Shown: in pieces, positions 9,704 through 17,901 of the stretch | Position numbering within the stretch: the first letter of the stretch is position 1 | How the letters are laid out: each line of letters opens with the position of its first letter | NCBI RefSeq assembly: GCF_023016805.1 | Contig: NZ_JALKCH010000008.1 | Coordinates: 152,788-216,787, forward strand | Source of the DNA: Ancylobacter crimeensis | GTDB lineage: Bacteria; Pseudomonadota; Alphaproteobacteria; Rhizobiales; Xanthobacteraceae | Direction of reading: 5' to 3' | DNA length: 64,000 nucleotides | Made by a program: the position numbers and the translations under genes | Notes under the pieces: generated by a model | What the model saw: the letters and a program-made list of their open reading frames with translations, nothing else | Databases searched by the model: none | Told to the model about the DNA's origin: nothing

Positions 9704-9958
9704 TCAGTTCGCGGCGCCGGTCGAGACGCCGGTTTCCGGGTCGAGCAGGCGGTGCAGGTGCACGACGAAATAGCGCATATGCGCGTTGTCCACGCTCTGC
9801 TGGGCCTTGGCCTTCCAGGCGGCGTGGGCGGTGGCGTAATTGGGGTAGATGCCCACGATGTCGAGATCCTGGATGTCGCGGAAGGTCACGCCGTCCAGCG
9901 ATTCCAGCTCGCCGCCGAAGACCAGATGCAGAAGCTGGGGATTGGTTTTCGCGCTCAT
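9704..9958 (-). CDS. DUF4170 family protein
   Basis: An 84-residue soluble protein matching the small alphaproteobacterial DUF4170 family: LHLVFGGELESLDGVTF, then IVGIYPNYATAHAAWKAKAQQSVDNAHMRYFVVHLHRLLDP. The pattern (short strand, Y-x-x-A-x-x-A-W helix, closing strand with H-x-H-R) resembles a small alpha/beta RAM-type fold, but no activity is known. It sits between the cysQ-like phosphatase gene and the DUF374 acyltransferase gene on the minus strand, in the same order as in other Rhizobiales, so it is probably part of the lipid A operon. Confidence 0.82.
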   Translation of the reverse strand: MSAKTNPQLLHLVFGGELESLDGVTFRDIQDLDIVGIYPNYATAHAAWKAKAQQSVDNAHMRYFVVHLHRLLDPETGVSTGAAN

Positions 9959-10039
9959 CGTTCCGTCCCGATCGCCGGATCACACATTGTCATGTCGTCC
10001 CTCGGCCAACTCGTCCCTTGGCCACGTCGCACATCGCCA

Positions 10040-10927
10040 TCATGAGGTCCCGCGCCGTGCCGCGTCCAGCACGGAGGGGTGCAGCGAAGCGCCCGCGGAC
10101 ACCAGGGCGCCGTGCCGCGGCACGGACGCATTGTAGACGAGCCTGTTGCCGGAGAGCGTCGTGAGCAGCCCGCCCGCTTCGTGCACCAAAAGGTCCGCGG
10201 CGGCAAGGTCCCAGTCATTCGCATTGGGCGAGGCCAGCGCGGCGTCGAGCTCGCCGGTCGCGACCCGCGCATTGCGCAGCGCCAGCGAATGCACCCGCTC
10301 GCCACGCGCGACGGGCGCGACCGCCTGCACCCGGTCGAACAGCGGCGGCGGCGCGTCGAGCCGGGCTCCGGCCAGCTCCTGCCGGGTGCCGGCCGCGATC
10401 GGCAGGCCGTTGCGGGTAGCGCCGCCGCCGGCAAACGCGATGAACAGCTCGTCGGTCACCGGGGCATAGAGCGCGCCGGCGATGGGCCGCCCGTCCTCGA
10501 CCAGGGCGACCGCGACGCACCAGTCGGGCCGCCCCGCCATGTAGGAGCGCGTGCCGTCGATCGGATCGACGATCCAGAGCCGCCTGCGGCCGAGACGCTC
10601 GGGATTGTCCGCCGTTTCCTCGGAGAGCCAGCCATAATCGGGGGCGAGGCCGGTGAGGCGCTCGCGCAGCATGGCGTCGACCGCAAGGTCGGCTTCGGTG
10701 ACGGGCGAGTTGTTGTCCTTCGACCACGACCGGATACCGCCGCGAAACATCGCGACCGCCACCGCTCCGCCGGCGACCGCCGCATCTGCGAGATGGCGCG
10801 CCGCGATGGCGGGGTCGGCGATGAGGTCGGTATCGTCCGTTCGGGGGTAGGGCCGCGCGTCGGCCGCGCCGGGACCGGCGCCGGAAGTTGCGCCGGAGCG
10901 CGGGCCCGTCTTGATTTCATCTGCCAT
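10040..10927 (-). CDS. cysQ: Inositol monophosphatase family / 3'(2'),5'-bisphosphate nucleotidase
   Basis: A 295-residue Mg-dependent phosphatase of the FIG superfamily. Seen: SPVTEADLAVD near residue 75, SEETAD near 100, the metal-binding IVDPIDGTRSY near 120, and NDWDLAAADLLVHEAGG near 240. The best match by context and length is CysQ, which removes the 3' phosphate from PAP or PAPS in sulfur metabolism; inositol-1-phosphatase activity cannot be excluded. A 35-residue Gly/Ala-rich N-terminal extension precedes the domain. It is the first gene of the minus-strand group reaching to lpxK. Confidence 0.85.
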   Translation of the reverse strand: MADEIKTGPRSGATSGAGPGAADARPYPRTDDTDLIADPAIAARHLADAAVAGGAVAVAMFRGGIRSWSKDNNSPVTEADLAVDAMLRERLTGLAPDYGWLSEETADNPERLGRRRLWIVDPIDGTRSYMAGRPDWCVAVALVEDGRPIAGALYAPVTDELFIAFAGGGATRNGLPIAAGTRQELAGARLDAPPPLFDRVQAVAPVARGERVHSLALRNARVATGELDAALASPNANDWDLAAADLLVHEAGGLLTTLSGNRLVYNASVPRHGALVSAGASLHPSVLDAARRGTS

Positions 10928-11400
10928 CTTTCGGAGTTAAGCGGGCGCACACCCACATGCAAGCCGAATGCGCGCAGCCGTGCCGTGCATCTGGTGCGGC
11001 GCAAGCGCCGGGGAGGAAAGGAGGAGCCCGTGCGCCCACCGTCCCCCGGCGAGAAGCGAACGGAAGGGCCGGGATCATCCCGGCTCCCGGGCACCTGCTG
11101 CCGTGCCGTTCCATGGGCGCAGCGGAGAGCCGGGATCCCGGCGCTCCACGATCCCGGCTCTCCGCTGCGCTGCGGCCGCGATGACGGGGAAGGGGTAGCG
11201 CGGCGATACGCGGCGGCCCCGTGCCGGCAAGGAATCGGCAAGCATGACGCGGCTTTCCGGGTCGGTTCGGACGGCGAAGGAAGTCTCAACCATGTCCCTT
11301 AAGCCGATGGGCAGAGGGCCGGCGCCATGGTGTGCCCATGACCGGGGCCGATGAGCCGCGCCGGAGATGATCCGGCGAAGAACCGGCAGGGAGACCGACA
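10928..11400. other. Intergenic region with REP-like palindromes
   Basis: About 470 bases between the divergent cysQ-like gene and the DUF6101 gene. No open frame here looks coding. It carries two palindromes built on the same GCCGGGATC core (11068-11084 and 11117-11170). Promoters for both flanking genes must lie here, but none is clear enough to mark. Confidence 0.6.
11068..11170. repeat. REP-like palindromic cluster
   Basis: First palindrome: GCCGGGAT-C-ATCCCGGC at 11068-11084. Second: perfect 21-bp arms 11117-11137 and 11150-11170 (core GCGGAGAGCCGGGATC) around a 12-base loop. The same GATCCCGG core recurs in a hairpin at 24754-24785, which suggests a dispersed family of intergenic palindromes. 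Confidence 0.65.
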
Positions 11401-11940
11401 ATGCGTCACACAGTGATGGGCGGGAGCCTTCCCGCGCAGCCGGCGCCCTGCGCGCCTTTCGCCGGGGCCGCGCCGCTGGTGCTGTGCCAGCGGGACGGGC
11501 GAGCCGATGACGGGCTGTGCCGGGTGGAGATCGTCGGGCGGAGCCTCGCGCTCACGCGCCTCGTCGGCGGGCGGGACGCGTGCCGCATCGTGCCGCTCGC
11601 CTCCTATGAAGGTATCGCGGCGGTGCGGTTCGGGACCGGGCAAGGGCACGGCGTCGCCCTGCTGCTGCCCCATGCCGATCCCGCGCTGGCCGTCACCCTC
11701 CATGCGGCGCCGGACGATGCCGACCTCGTCGCCGCGTGGCGCTTCTGGTGTGCCCGTCTCGCGCTGCCCATGCTGGCGCAAGGACCGGACGGCGCCTATC
11801 GGCCGGCGACCACGATGCTCGGAGCGGTGGTGACCGGTGCCGTACAGCGGCGCCGCCGCCTGTCCCGGATCGGCCGCGCCCGCTCCGTGGCGCTGCGACG
11901 TGCCAGCTCCGCGCCGGCGCGGCATCCGGTGCGCGCCTGA
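11401..11940 (+). CDS. DUF6101 family protein
   Basis: A 179-residue protein recognisable as the Rhizobiales DUF6101 family from its layout: a central domain with CRIVPLASYEGIAAVRF, ALLLPHADPALAVTLHAAPDDADLVAAWRFW and LPMLAQGPDG, followed by a very basic tail (QRRRRLSRIGRARSVALRR). No function is known. ATG 11401 is preceded by GGGAG at a suitable distance. The basic tail could bind nucleic acid or acidic lipids, but that is only a suggestion from composition. It stands alone: no same-strand neighbour lies within 1.5 kb. Confidence 0.78.
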   Translation: MRHTVMGGSLPAQPAPCAPFAGAAPLVLCQRDGRADDGLCRVEIVGRSLALTRLVGGRDACRIVPLASYEGIAAVRFGTGQGHGVALLLPHADPALAVTLHAAPDDADLVAAWRFWCARLALPMLAQGPDGAYRPATTMLGAVVTGAVQRRRRLSRIGRARSVALRRASSAPARHPVRA

Positions 11941-12232
11941 TTCACGCCCGGCCGCGGGCATCGGGACGGCGACACGCTGCGGCGGCCGGTGGACGATCTG
12001 CCGCATCCCGCTCCCCGCCTCGCCGCAACCGGGCGCCGAGGCCGTGCTTCCAGCCACCATTCGGGATGGTCCGGCACGTCCCGGGCGATGCCCGCGCCAC
12101 TGCTGCCGGGCCGGGTCTCGTGGTGATGGGCCGTCATCGCTTCGAAGGCGCTGTCCTTGCCGTCACGGGAGCAGATGCGTGGCGAGCGATGCCGGTGTCC
12201 CTCGTACCGGGCCTTGGCAGGGGCCCGAGGCT

Positions 12233-12955
12233 TCAGGTGGCCGGGCGGGATCCCCAGGATCGCAGGAATGCGCCCACCATATGGCTGACCACATGCTCGA
12301 CCCGTTCCGGCCCCGGCGCATCGGAACGTCCGAACAGCATCGGCATCACCAGCGGGGCATGGCAGCCCACGAGGAATTGCCAGGCGGCCAGTTCGGGATC
12401 GGGCAGCGCTGCCAGCTCGCCCCGCGCCGCGCGGGTGGTGAGCCAGGCGGCGAGCCGGGCGGCACCGGCGGCGGGCCCGGATTCCAGAAACTGGTGGCTG
12501 ATCTCGGGAAAGCGGTCGGCAATGGCAATGACGATGCGCAGCGTCGCGATGTATTCGGGCCGGATCATCGCCGCGACATAGGACCGGCCGATCTGCGTCA
12601 GCCCCTCGCGAACCGTGCCGGCATCCTCGGCGGTGTAGATGCGGTCGGCGGTCTGGTGGCACTCCTCGTCGACGAGGGCCGAGAACAGCTCCTGCTTCGA
12701 GGTGAAATAGACATAGAGCGTGCCCTTGGAGACGCCGGCGACGCGGGCGATCTCGGCCATGCGGGCGGCATCGAAGCCAAGGGCGAGGAACACGTTGCGG
12801 GCGCCGGCGAGGATCTGGCGGCGCTTTTCCGAATCCAGCGCGCCCATCTCGCCGGCAACGGTGTCGCCCGGTGCGGCTGCGCCGTCGCAGGTCGCGGCGC
12901 AGGGCGCCGCCCCGGCCGGTCCGGCGATGTCGCTAGCGGTGCGGAACGCGGTCAT
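12233..12955 (-). CDS. TetR/AcrR family transcriptional regulator
   Basis: A 240-residue repressor-type protein. The helix-turn-helix lies at about residues 45-95 (RRQILAGARNVFLALGF ... MAEIARVAGVSKGTLYVYFTSKQELF), typical of TetR. The C-terminal ligand domain (about 110-230) ends in HVVSHMVGAFLRSWG, as in AcrR/TetR_C-type regulators of efflux genes. The first 36 residues are low-complexity, so translation may instead start at Met37 (12847). About 155 bases upstream lies a dyad, GAACTGTTC within ACCGAACTGTTCAGT, a plausible operator. No efflux or catabolic target gene is next to it. Confidence 0.88.
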   Translation of the reverse strand: MTAFRTASDIAGPAGAAPCAATCDGAAAPGDTVAGEMGALDSEKRRQILAGARNVFLALGFDAARMAEIARVAGVSKGTLYVYFTSKQELFSALVDEECHQTADRIYTAEDAGTVREGLTQIGRSYVAAMIRPEYIATLRIVIAIADRFPEISHQFLESGPAAGAARLAAWLTTRAARGELAALPDPELAAWQFLVGCHAPLVMPMLFGRSDAPGPERVEHVVSHMVGAFLRSWGSRPAT

Positions 12956-13111
12956 GCCTCAAGCGTTTCCCATAAGGAAGGTGCGGCGGTTCGAGGCGCG
13001 AACCGCTTAGCGTAGCGCCATCCACGAATAAGCCAGATGCCGCAGCGGGCGGCAAGCCGGGCGACAGCACGAGCACGAGGGGGCCCCGTAAAACACCGTC
13101 ACAGATTGTTG

Positions 13112-13126
13112 ACCGAACTGTTCAGT
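13112..13126. promoter_or_regulatory. Candidate TetR-family operator
   Basis: ACCGAACTGTTCAGT is centred on T 13119 with GAAC/GTTC half-sites; the pairing continues outward apart from one mismatch. It overlaps a TTGACC hexamer at 13109-13114 that could be a -35 element of a + strand promoter. Position upstream of the tetR gene suggests autoregulation. Confidence 0.45.
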
Positions 13127-13183
13127 TTACCCTTGATCGACGAAACGAGGCCTTCTATGTTCCATACAACCGCGGTGGGGCTC

Positions 13184-13266
13184 CGCAGGCTCCCGCAAGC
13201 CTGCGAACCGGGCTCCATCGATGGTAGAGGGAGGAGAGCGATTCCGCCCCCCAGCTCTCCTCCCTC
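13184..13266 (+). promoter_or_regulatory. Two strong stem-loops in the kup upstream region
   Basis: CGCAGGCT (13184-13191) pairs perfectly with AGCCTGCG (13198-13205). GAGGGAGGAGAGC (13227-13239) pairs perfectly with GCTCTCCTCCCTC (13254-13266). No T-run follows either, so simple termination is unlikely. They could be leader structure for kup or the scar of a lost transcription unit. Confidence 0.4.
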
Positions 13267-13552
13267 AGCCCATCCGGCGCCCGCCCGCAGCTGGATGGCC
13301 GCGCGCCCTTTGGCGGCACCCCTGTCTTTTCCCGCACGGACGAGTTTGATCGCGCGCCCACTTGGCGGGATCGCGCGGGCAGAGTATTGGTGCGACGGCC
13401 TCACTTCGCGGCAGCCGCCAGACGATCCTGATGAACATCCAGCGTCCACATGATGTGCAAGGGTCGCGGCCGGAACGGCTTGCAGGGCAGGCGCGCCGCT
13501 TGCCTCCCCTCCACCTCGAACGGCTCTCCATCGGGATCGTGTTGAGACCGTG

Positions 13553-15439
13553 ATGTCCGAATCGATGTTCGAGAGGAAGGGGCGCTCGCTGCCTTTCGCC
13601 GCCGAGATCGCCGCCCTCGGCGTCGTCTTCGGCGATATCGGCACCAGTCCGCTCTATGCCTTCCGGCAGGGGCTGCTGGCGATCGGTCCGACGACCTTCA
13701 CCCAGGCCGACGTGCTGGGCTTCCTGTCCCTCATCACCTGGGCGATCATCCTCTCGGTCACCATCAAATATGTGCTGCTCGTGCTCCGGGCGGACAATGA
13801 CGGCGAAGGCGGCATCCTTGCCCTTCTGACGCTGCTCGACCTGCAGCGCAGCGCGGTCGGCGGGCGGATGTGGCTGCTGGTTGCCGGCCTGATCGGCGCC
13901 GCCATGCTGATCGGCGACGGCGTGCTGACCCCGGCCATGTCCGTGCTTTCGGCGATCGAAGGCCTCGAGGTGGTGGCGCCCGCCCTCGACCACTGGATCG
14001 TTGCGGCCACCGTTCTGGTCATCGCCGGCGTCTTCCTGTCGCAGCAGGCCGGAACGGAGAAGATCGGCGCGCTCTATGGGCCGATCATGCTGCTGTGGTT
14101 CGTTTCGCTGGGCGGCATCGGCATCTACGGCATCTTCCAGGCGCCGGAGGTGCTGTTCGCCGCCGCTCCGCGGCACGGCATCAACCTTCTGATCGGCCAT
14201 CCGATGATCGCCGGCGCCATTCTCGGCGCCACCTTCCTCGCCATCACCGGCGGCGAGGCGCTCTATGCCGATCTCGGCCATTTCGGCCGTCCGGTCATCA
14301 CCAGGGCCTGGCTCTGCGTCGCCATGCCGGCGCTGCTGCTGAACTATTACGGCCAGGGCGCCACGGTGCTGCATGACCGGGTGGCGGTGCGCAATCCGTT
14401 CTACGATCTCTCGCCCGACATCATCGACTTGCCGCTGCTGATTCTCGCCGCGGCGGCCACCGTCATCGCCTCGCAGGCCATCATCACCGGCGTGTTCTCG
14501 CTCGCCAAGCAGGCCATCGAGCTCGGCTACCTGCCGCCGATGCGGGTGCGCTACACCAGCGAGCACAACGACCAGCACATCTATATCGGCCGGCTGAACT
14601 GGCTGCTCATGCTGGCCTGCCTCGCGGTGGTGGTGTCCTTCGGCTCCTCCGACCGGCTGGCCTCGGCCTATGGCATCGCGGTGGCGATGGCGATGGTGTC
14701 GACCACCATCCTGTTCGTCGCCTATGTGAAGCGGAGCTGGAACTGGCCGCTGCCCGCGCTCATCCTGCTCGCCGGCGGGCTGGCGATGATCGACGTCTCC
14801 TTCGCCCTTGCCAACCTCACCAAGCTGCACGACGGCGGCTGGCTGCCCCTCATGATCGCCGGCGTGGTGCTGCTGGTCATGGTGAGCTGGCGGCGCGGGC
14901 TGGAGGGCCTCGGCATCCAGCAGCGCCGCTTCACCGAACCGCTGGACGAGTTCATCGCCCGCCCGCGCCCGCCCGGCACGGCGACCAGCGAGCGCACCGC
15001 GATCTTCCTCTCCCGCGCCGGCGCGATGACGCCGGTGGCCCTCAGCCGGCTTTCCAGCCTGCTGAACGTGCGCTTCTCCAAGGTCGTCATCGTCTCGGTG
15101 TGGATCGCCTCGCGTCCGCGCGTCGGGGTGGACGACCGCGTCCGGGTCACCGCGCTCGACCCGGACCATGTGCGCGTCGACCTGCGCTTCGGCTACATGC
15201 AGCAGATCGACGTGCCGGCGGTGCTGGACCCGGCCCTGCATGCGCAGGGGGTGGACCCTGACGATTCCGTCTATCTCATCGGCCATGAGCGCATCGTGCC
15301 GCCGGACGAGATCCGCGCGGTGCGGGACGTGCTGGCCCACATCTTCGCCTTCCTCGCCCGCAATGCGGAGCGCTCGGTCGACCGGTTCGGCCTGCCGCGC
15401 CCCCGCACGATCGAGATCGGCTACCCGGTGCGGCTGTGA
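13553..15439 (+). CDS. kup: KUP-family potassium uptake transporter
   Basis: A 628-residue inner-membrane K+/H+ symporter. An ATG at 13553 directly follows a GTG at 13550; I take the ATG. Seen: the family signature GVVFGDIGTSPLYAFRQ near residue 25, about twelve hydrophobic segments up to residue 445, including GDGVLTPAMSVLSAIEGLEV near residue 122 and ALYADLGHFGRP near residue 240, then a roughly 180-residue soluble C-terminal domain ending in ERSVDRFGLPRPRTIEIGYPV. Length equals the family norm. It has a long structured upstream region but no recognisable riboswitch class. Confidence 0.96.
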   Translation: MSESMFERKGRSLPFAAEIAALGVVFGDIGTSPLYAFRQGLLAIGPTTFTQADVLGFLSLITWAIILSVTIKYVLLVLRADNDGEGGILALLTLLDLQRSAVGGRMWLLVAGLIGAAMLIGDGVLTPAMSVLSAIEGLEVVAPALDHWIVAATVLVIAGVFLSQQAGTEKIGALYGPIMLLWFVSLGGIGIYGIFQAPEVLFAAAPRHGINLLIGHPMIAGAILGATFLAITGGEALYADLGHFGRPVITRAWLCVAMPALLLNYYGQGATVLHDRVAVRNPFYDLSPDIIDLPLLILAAAATVIASQAIITGVFSLAKQAIELGYLPPMRVRYTSEHNDQHIYIGRLNWLLMLACLAVVVSFGSSDRLASAYGIAVAMAMVSTTILFVAYVKRSWNWPLPALILLAGGLAMIDVSFALANLTKLHDGGWLPLMIAGVVLLVMVSWRRGLEGLGIQQRRFTEPLDEFIARPRPPGTATSERTAIFLSRAGAMTPVALSRLSSLLNVRFSKVVIVSVWIASRPRVGVDDRVRVTALDPDHVRVDLRFGYMQQIDVPAVLDPALHAQGVDPDDSVYLIGHERIVPPDEIRAVRDVLAHIFAFLARNAERSVDRFGLPRPRTIEIGYPVRL

Positions 15440-15665
15440 CGGAAGCGGGCGGGAAGGGCGCTGTCGCCGGGATTGCGTCGGGCGCAGCCCGGCTACGTCA
15501 AGCGTTCACCTTGATGTGCGACGAAAAAGCCACCACGTCACGGCACGAAGCGCGCGCCCCTCGTCCGGGCCGTGTTAACAATGCCGCCAGACGATCTGAC
15601 GATAGGGCAGTTCCGGGAGCGGGCGGCCTTCTTCCAGCAAGCAGGACGGGACGGGCCGGCACGGC

Positions 15666-16835
15666 ATGGGTAAGTTGAAGGCGATCGGCGCATTTCTGCG
15701 CGCCCGTATCGGATGGCATGCCGTCGGGGTGGTCGCGAGCCTCGTCATCATCGGCATCGCCGCAGTCGTGCTTTACGAGATGCTGCGGAACATAAGGCCG
15801 CACGAGGTCTTCGCCGCCCTCACCGCCAAGGATCCCTGGCGCATCGCGCTGGCCGCCGGCTTCGTGGCGTGTGCCTATTTCACCCTGACCTTCTATGACT
15901 GGTTCGCGCTGCGCACCATCGGTCGGCCCGCGGTGCCGTACCGCACGGCGGCGCTCGCCTCCTTCACCTCCTATTCCATCGGCCACAATGTCGGTTTCTC
16001 CGCCTTCACCGGCGGCACCGTGCGCTACCGCATCTATTCGGCCCACGGCCTCGGGGCGATCGACGTGGCGAAGCTGTGCTTCGTCACCGGGCTCACCTTC
16101 TGGCTCGGCAACATGGCGGTGCTCGGCCTCGGCGTCACCATCGAGCCCTGGGCGGCCAGCGCGGTGGATCAGCTTCCGCCCTGGGTCAACCGGTTGATCG
16201 GGATCGGCCTCCTCGCCTCGCTGGCGGCCTATGTGATCTGGGTCGGGCTGCGCCCGCGCCGCATCGGGGTCGGCGCCGGCAACTGGACCGTAACCCTGCC
16301 GGGCGCCCGGCTGACCGCGCTGCAGGTGCTGATCGGCATCGTCGACCTCGCCTTCTGCGCGGCCGCCATGTATGTGCTGATGCCGGCGCAGCCTTATATC
16401 GACCCCATCGCGCTCGGCGTCGTGTTCATCTCGGCGACGCTGCTCGGCTTCGCCTCGCACGCGCCGGGCGGGCTCGGCGTGTTCGATGCGGCCATGCTGG
16501 TCGCGCTGCCGCAATTCGAGACGGAGGCGCTGCTCGGCTCGCTGCTCCTGCTGCGGCTGCTCTATTACGTCGTGCCTTTCGCGCTGGCCCTCGTCACGCT
16601 CGGCGTCCGCGAATTGCTGGTGAGCCGCGCCGCCCGCCGGATGGACATGGCCGCCCTCGGCCAGTCGGCCGCCCTCTCGCCGACTGCCGCCGCACCGGCC
16701 GCGGCCGCCCCCGCTCCCGAACGGCCTGCGCCGACCCGGCTTCCCCTCGCCGGCGAGGCCGCGCGCGAGGCCGCCAAGGAGGTTGCGAAGCCGGCCAAGC
16801 ACCCGGCGGGGGAGGCCCATGGCGCCACGCCCTGA
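15666..16835 (+). CDS. YbhN/UPF0104-type integral membrane protein (LPG-synthase-like TM domain)
   Basis: A 389-residue polytopic membrane protein related to the transmembrane domain of lysylphosphatidylglycerol synthase (MprF) and E. coli YbhN. Seen: about eight hydrophobic segments between residues 15 and 325, with family motifs YSIGHNVGFSAFTGGTVRYRIY near residue 98 and GFASHAPGGLGVFDAAML near residue 260. It has no catalytic LysX-type C-terminal domain; instead it ends in an Ala/Pro-rich tail of about 60 residues. A lipid-handling or flippase-like role is possible by family analogy only. No operon partner is evident. Confidence 0.85.
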   Translation: MGKLKAIGAFLRARIGWHAVGVVASLVIIGIAAVVLYEMLRNIRPHEVFAALTAKDPWRIALAAGFVACAYFTLTFYDWFALRTIGRPAVPYRTAALASFTSYSIGHNVGFSAFTGGTVRYRIYSAHGLGAIDVAKLCFVTGLTFWLGNMAVLGLGVTIEPWAASAVDQLPPWVNRLIGIGLLASLAAYVIWVGLRPRRIGVGAGNWTVTLPGARLTALQVLIGIVDLAFCAAAMYVLMPAQPYIDPIALGVVFISATLLGFASHAPGGLGVFDAAMLVALPQFETEALLGSLLLLRLLYYVVPFALALVTLGVRELLVSRAARRMDMAALGQSAALSPTAAAPAAAAPAPERPAPTRLPLAGEAAREAAKEVAKPAKHPAGEAHGATP

Positions 16836-16933
16836 GGCGTTGCGTCCGGGCCGCTCATATCCGAGCCGCCTTCGTGCGCATCCCGCCTTTTCCGGTGGTC
16901 CGGGCAAGCGCACGCACCTGACCGAAAACGGCT

Positions 16934-17623
16934 TCAGCGCGTCAGGTTCGGTAGCATGGCGTCGAGGCCCAGAAGGCCGTCGAGGCCCTTCGGGATGCGT
17001 CTCAGCTTGACGTTGGACGGCAGCTCGACCGCGCCGGGCTGCTGCGGCCCGCGGGTTACGGTGAGCGCTTCGAACAGCGTCTGCGGCTGGTCGCGCAAAT
17101 AGGTCTGCGCCCGGAGCACGATGCCGTCCGGGGTGATGCAGGCGTCCACCGTGCCGGAGCTGGTATTGGTCCGCCACACGTCGCACACCTCGTCCGCGAC
17201 GCGGTCGCGCTTCAGCCGTTCGGCCTCCTCGGGGAAGTCGAGGAACAGATAATCCATCGGCAGCTCGACCTCGATCGCATTGCCGCGCACGGCCTTCATG
17301 TCGGCGGTCAGCAGGATCTTGGAGGAGCCGCGGTCGAGGAAGCCGGTGACCGACCCCTTGCCGGCCACGCCGACATCCACCCGCAGACGCGGTCCTACCG
17401 AGACGATGGAAACCACCACCTTGTCGGCTGCGACGCGGCCGGAGAGCGCATAGTCGGTCCGCGGGCGCGGCACCGGCTCGGCGCGCGCGAGCGGTGCCGA
17501 CAGCAGCAGCGCGGCAAGCCCAGCCCCCATGGAAAGCGGGATCGCGCGGCGCCGATCCGTGCGGGAGGCGCGCGCGCAGGATGCACCGGCCCGGCCGGTG
17601 GCCGGAACGTCGTTATTCGTCAT
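16934..17623 (-). CDS. Conserved exported protein of unknown function
   Basis: About 229 residues from ATG 17623; the frame is open to 17671, so the start is uncertain. An N-terminal signal with TDRRRAIPLSMGAGLAALLLSAPLARA looks like a twin-arginine or Sec leader with an ALA-type cleavage site. The mature part has RLRVDVGVAGKGSVTGFLDRGSSKILLTADMKAVRGNAIEVELP, a pattern like the DUF4412/LolA-type beta proteins that bind lipids or sense lipoprotein chemistry, and two cysteines (CDVW, ACITPDG) that may form a disulfide. A periplasmic location is likely. I do not recognise a named family. Confidence 0.65.
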   Translation of the reverse strand: MTNNDVPATGRAGASCARASRTDRRRAIPLSMGAGLAALLLSAPLARAEPVPRPRTDYALSGRVAADKVVVSIVSVGPRLRVDVGVAGKGSVTGFLDRGSSKILLTADMKAVRGNAIEVELPMDYLFLDFPEEAERLKRDRVADEVCDVWRTNTSSGTVDACITPDGIVLRAQTYLRDQPQTLFEALTVTRGPQQPGAVELPSNVKLRRIPKGLDGLLGLDAMLPNLTR

Positions 17624-17901
17624 GGGTCCGCCGCCTCGGGGCTTCATCGTCATCAGGAAGCCGTGCACCATGTGTCAACTGGAGGGCTAGGGATCTTTCC
17701 GACCGGACGGGATAGAAACGGACTGGAAAGATCACGTGACTCAACAGGTTAGAGTGTCTTCAAGCTGCAGGGCCGGCCGGCCCCCGCTCCGATGCTCTAG
17801 CAGCCGCCGGGACGGCGAGAAAGCCGGCCCTTCTTCGTCTTAAGCATGAAAGGCCGCTTTGGTGCCATAAAGGATGGTGCGGGCGGTGGATTTGGGAAGC
17901 G

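Larger units (their letters stand above)
12956..13552. other. Long intergenic region upstream of tetR and kup
   Basis: About 600 bases. Open frames inside it have no coding character. It holds a TetR-type dyad at 13112-13126, a perfect 8-bp hairpin at 13184-13205, and a perfect 13-bp inverted repeat at 13227-13266. The rest (13267-13552) leads into kup with no clear promoter. Confidence 0.6.

Noticed and set aside
13037..13453. Open frame of 138 codons between tetR and kup
   Set aside because: It is Pro/Arg/Ala-rich, has no Shine-Dalgarno, runs through the strong inverted repeats and resembles nothing known.
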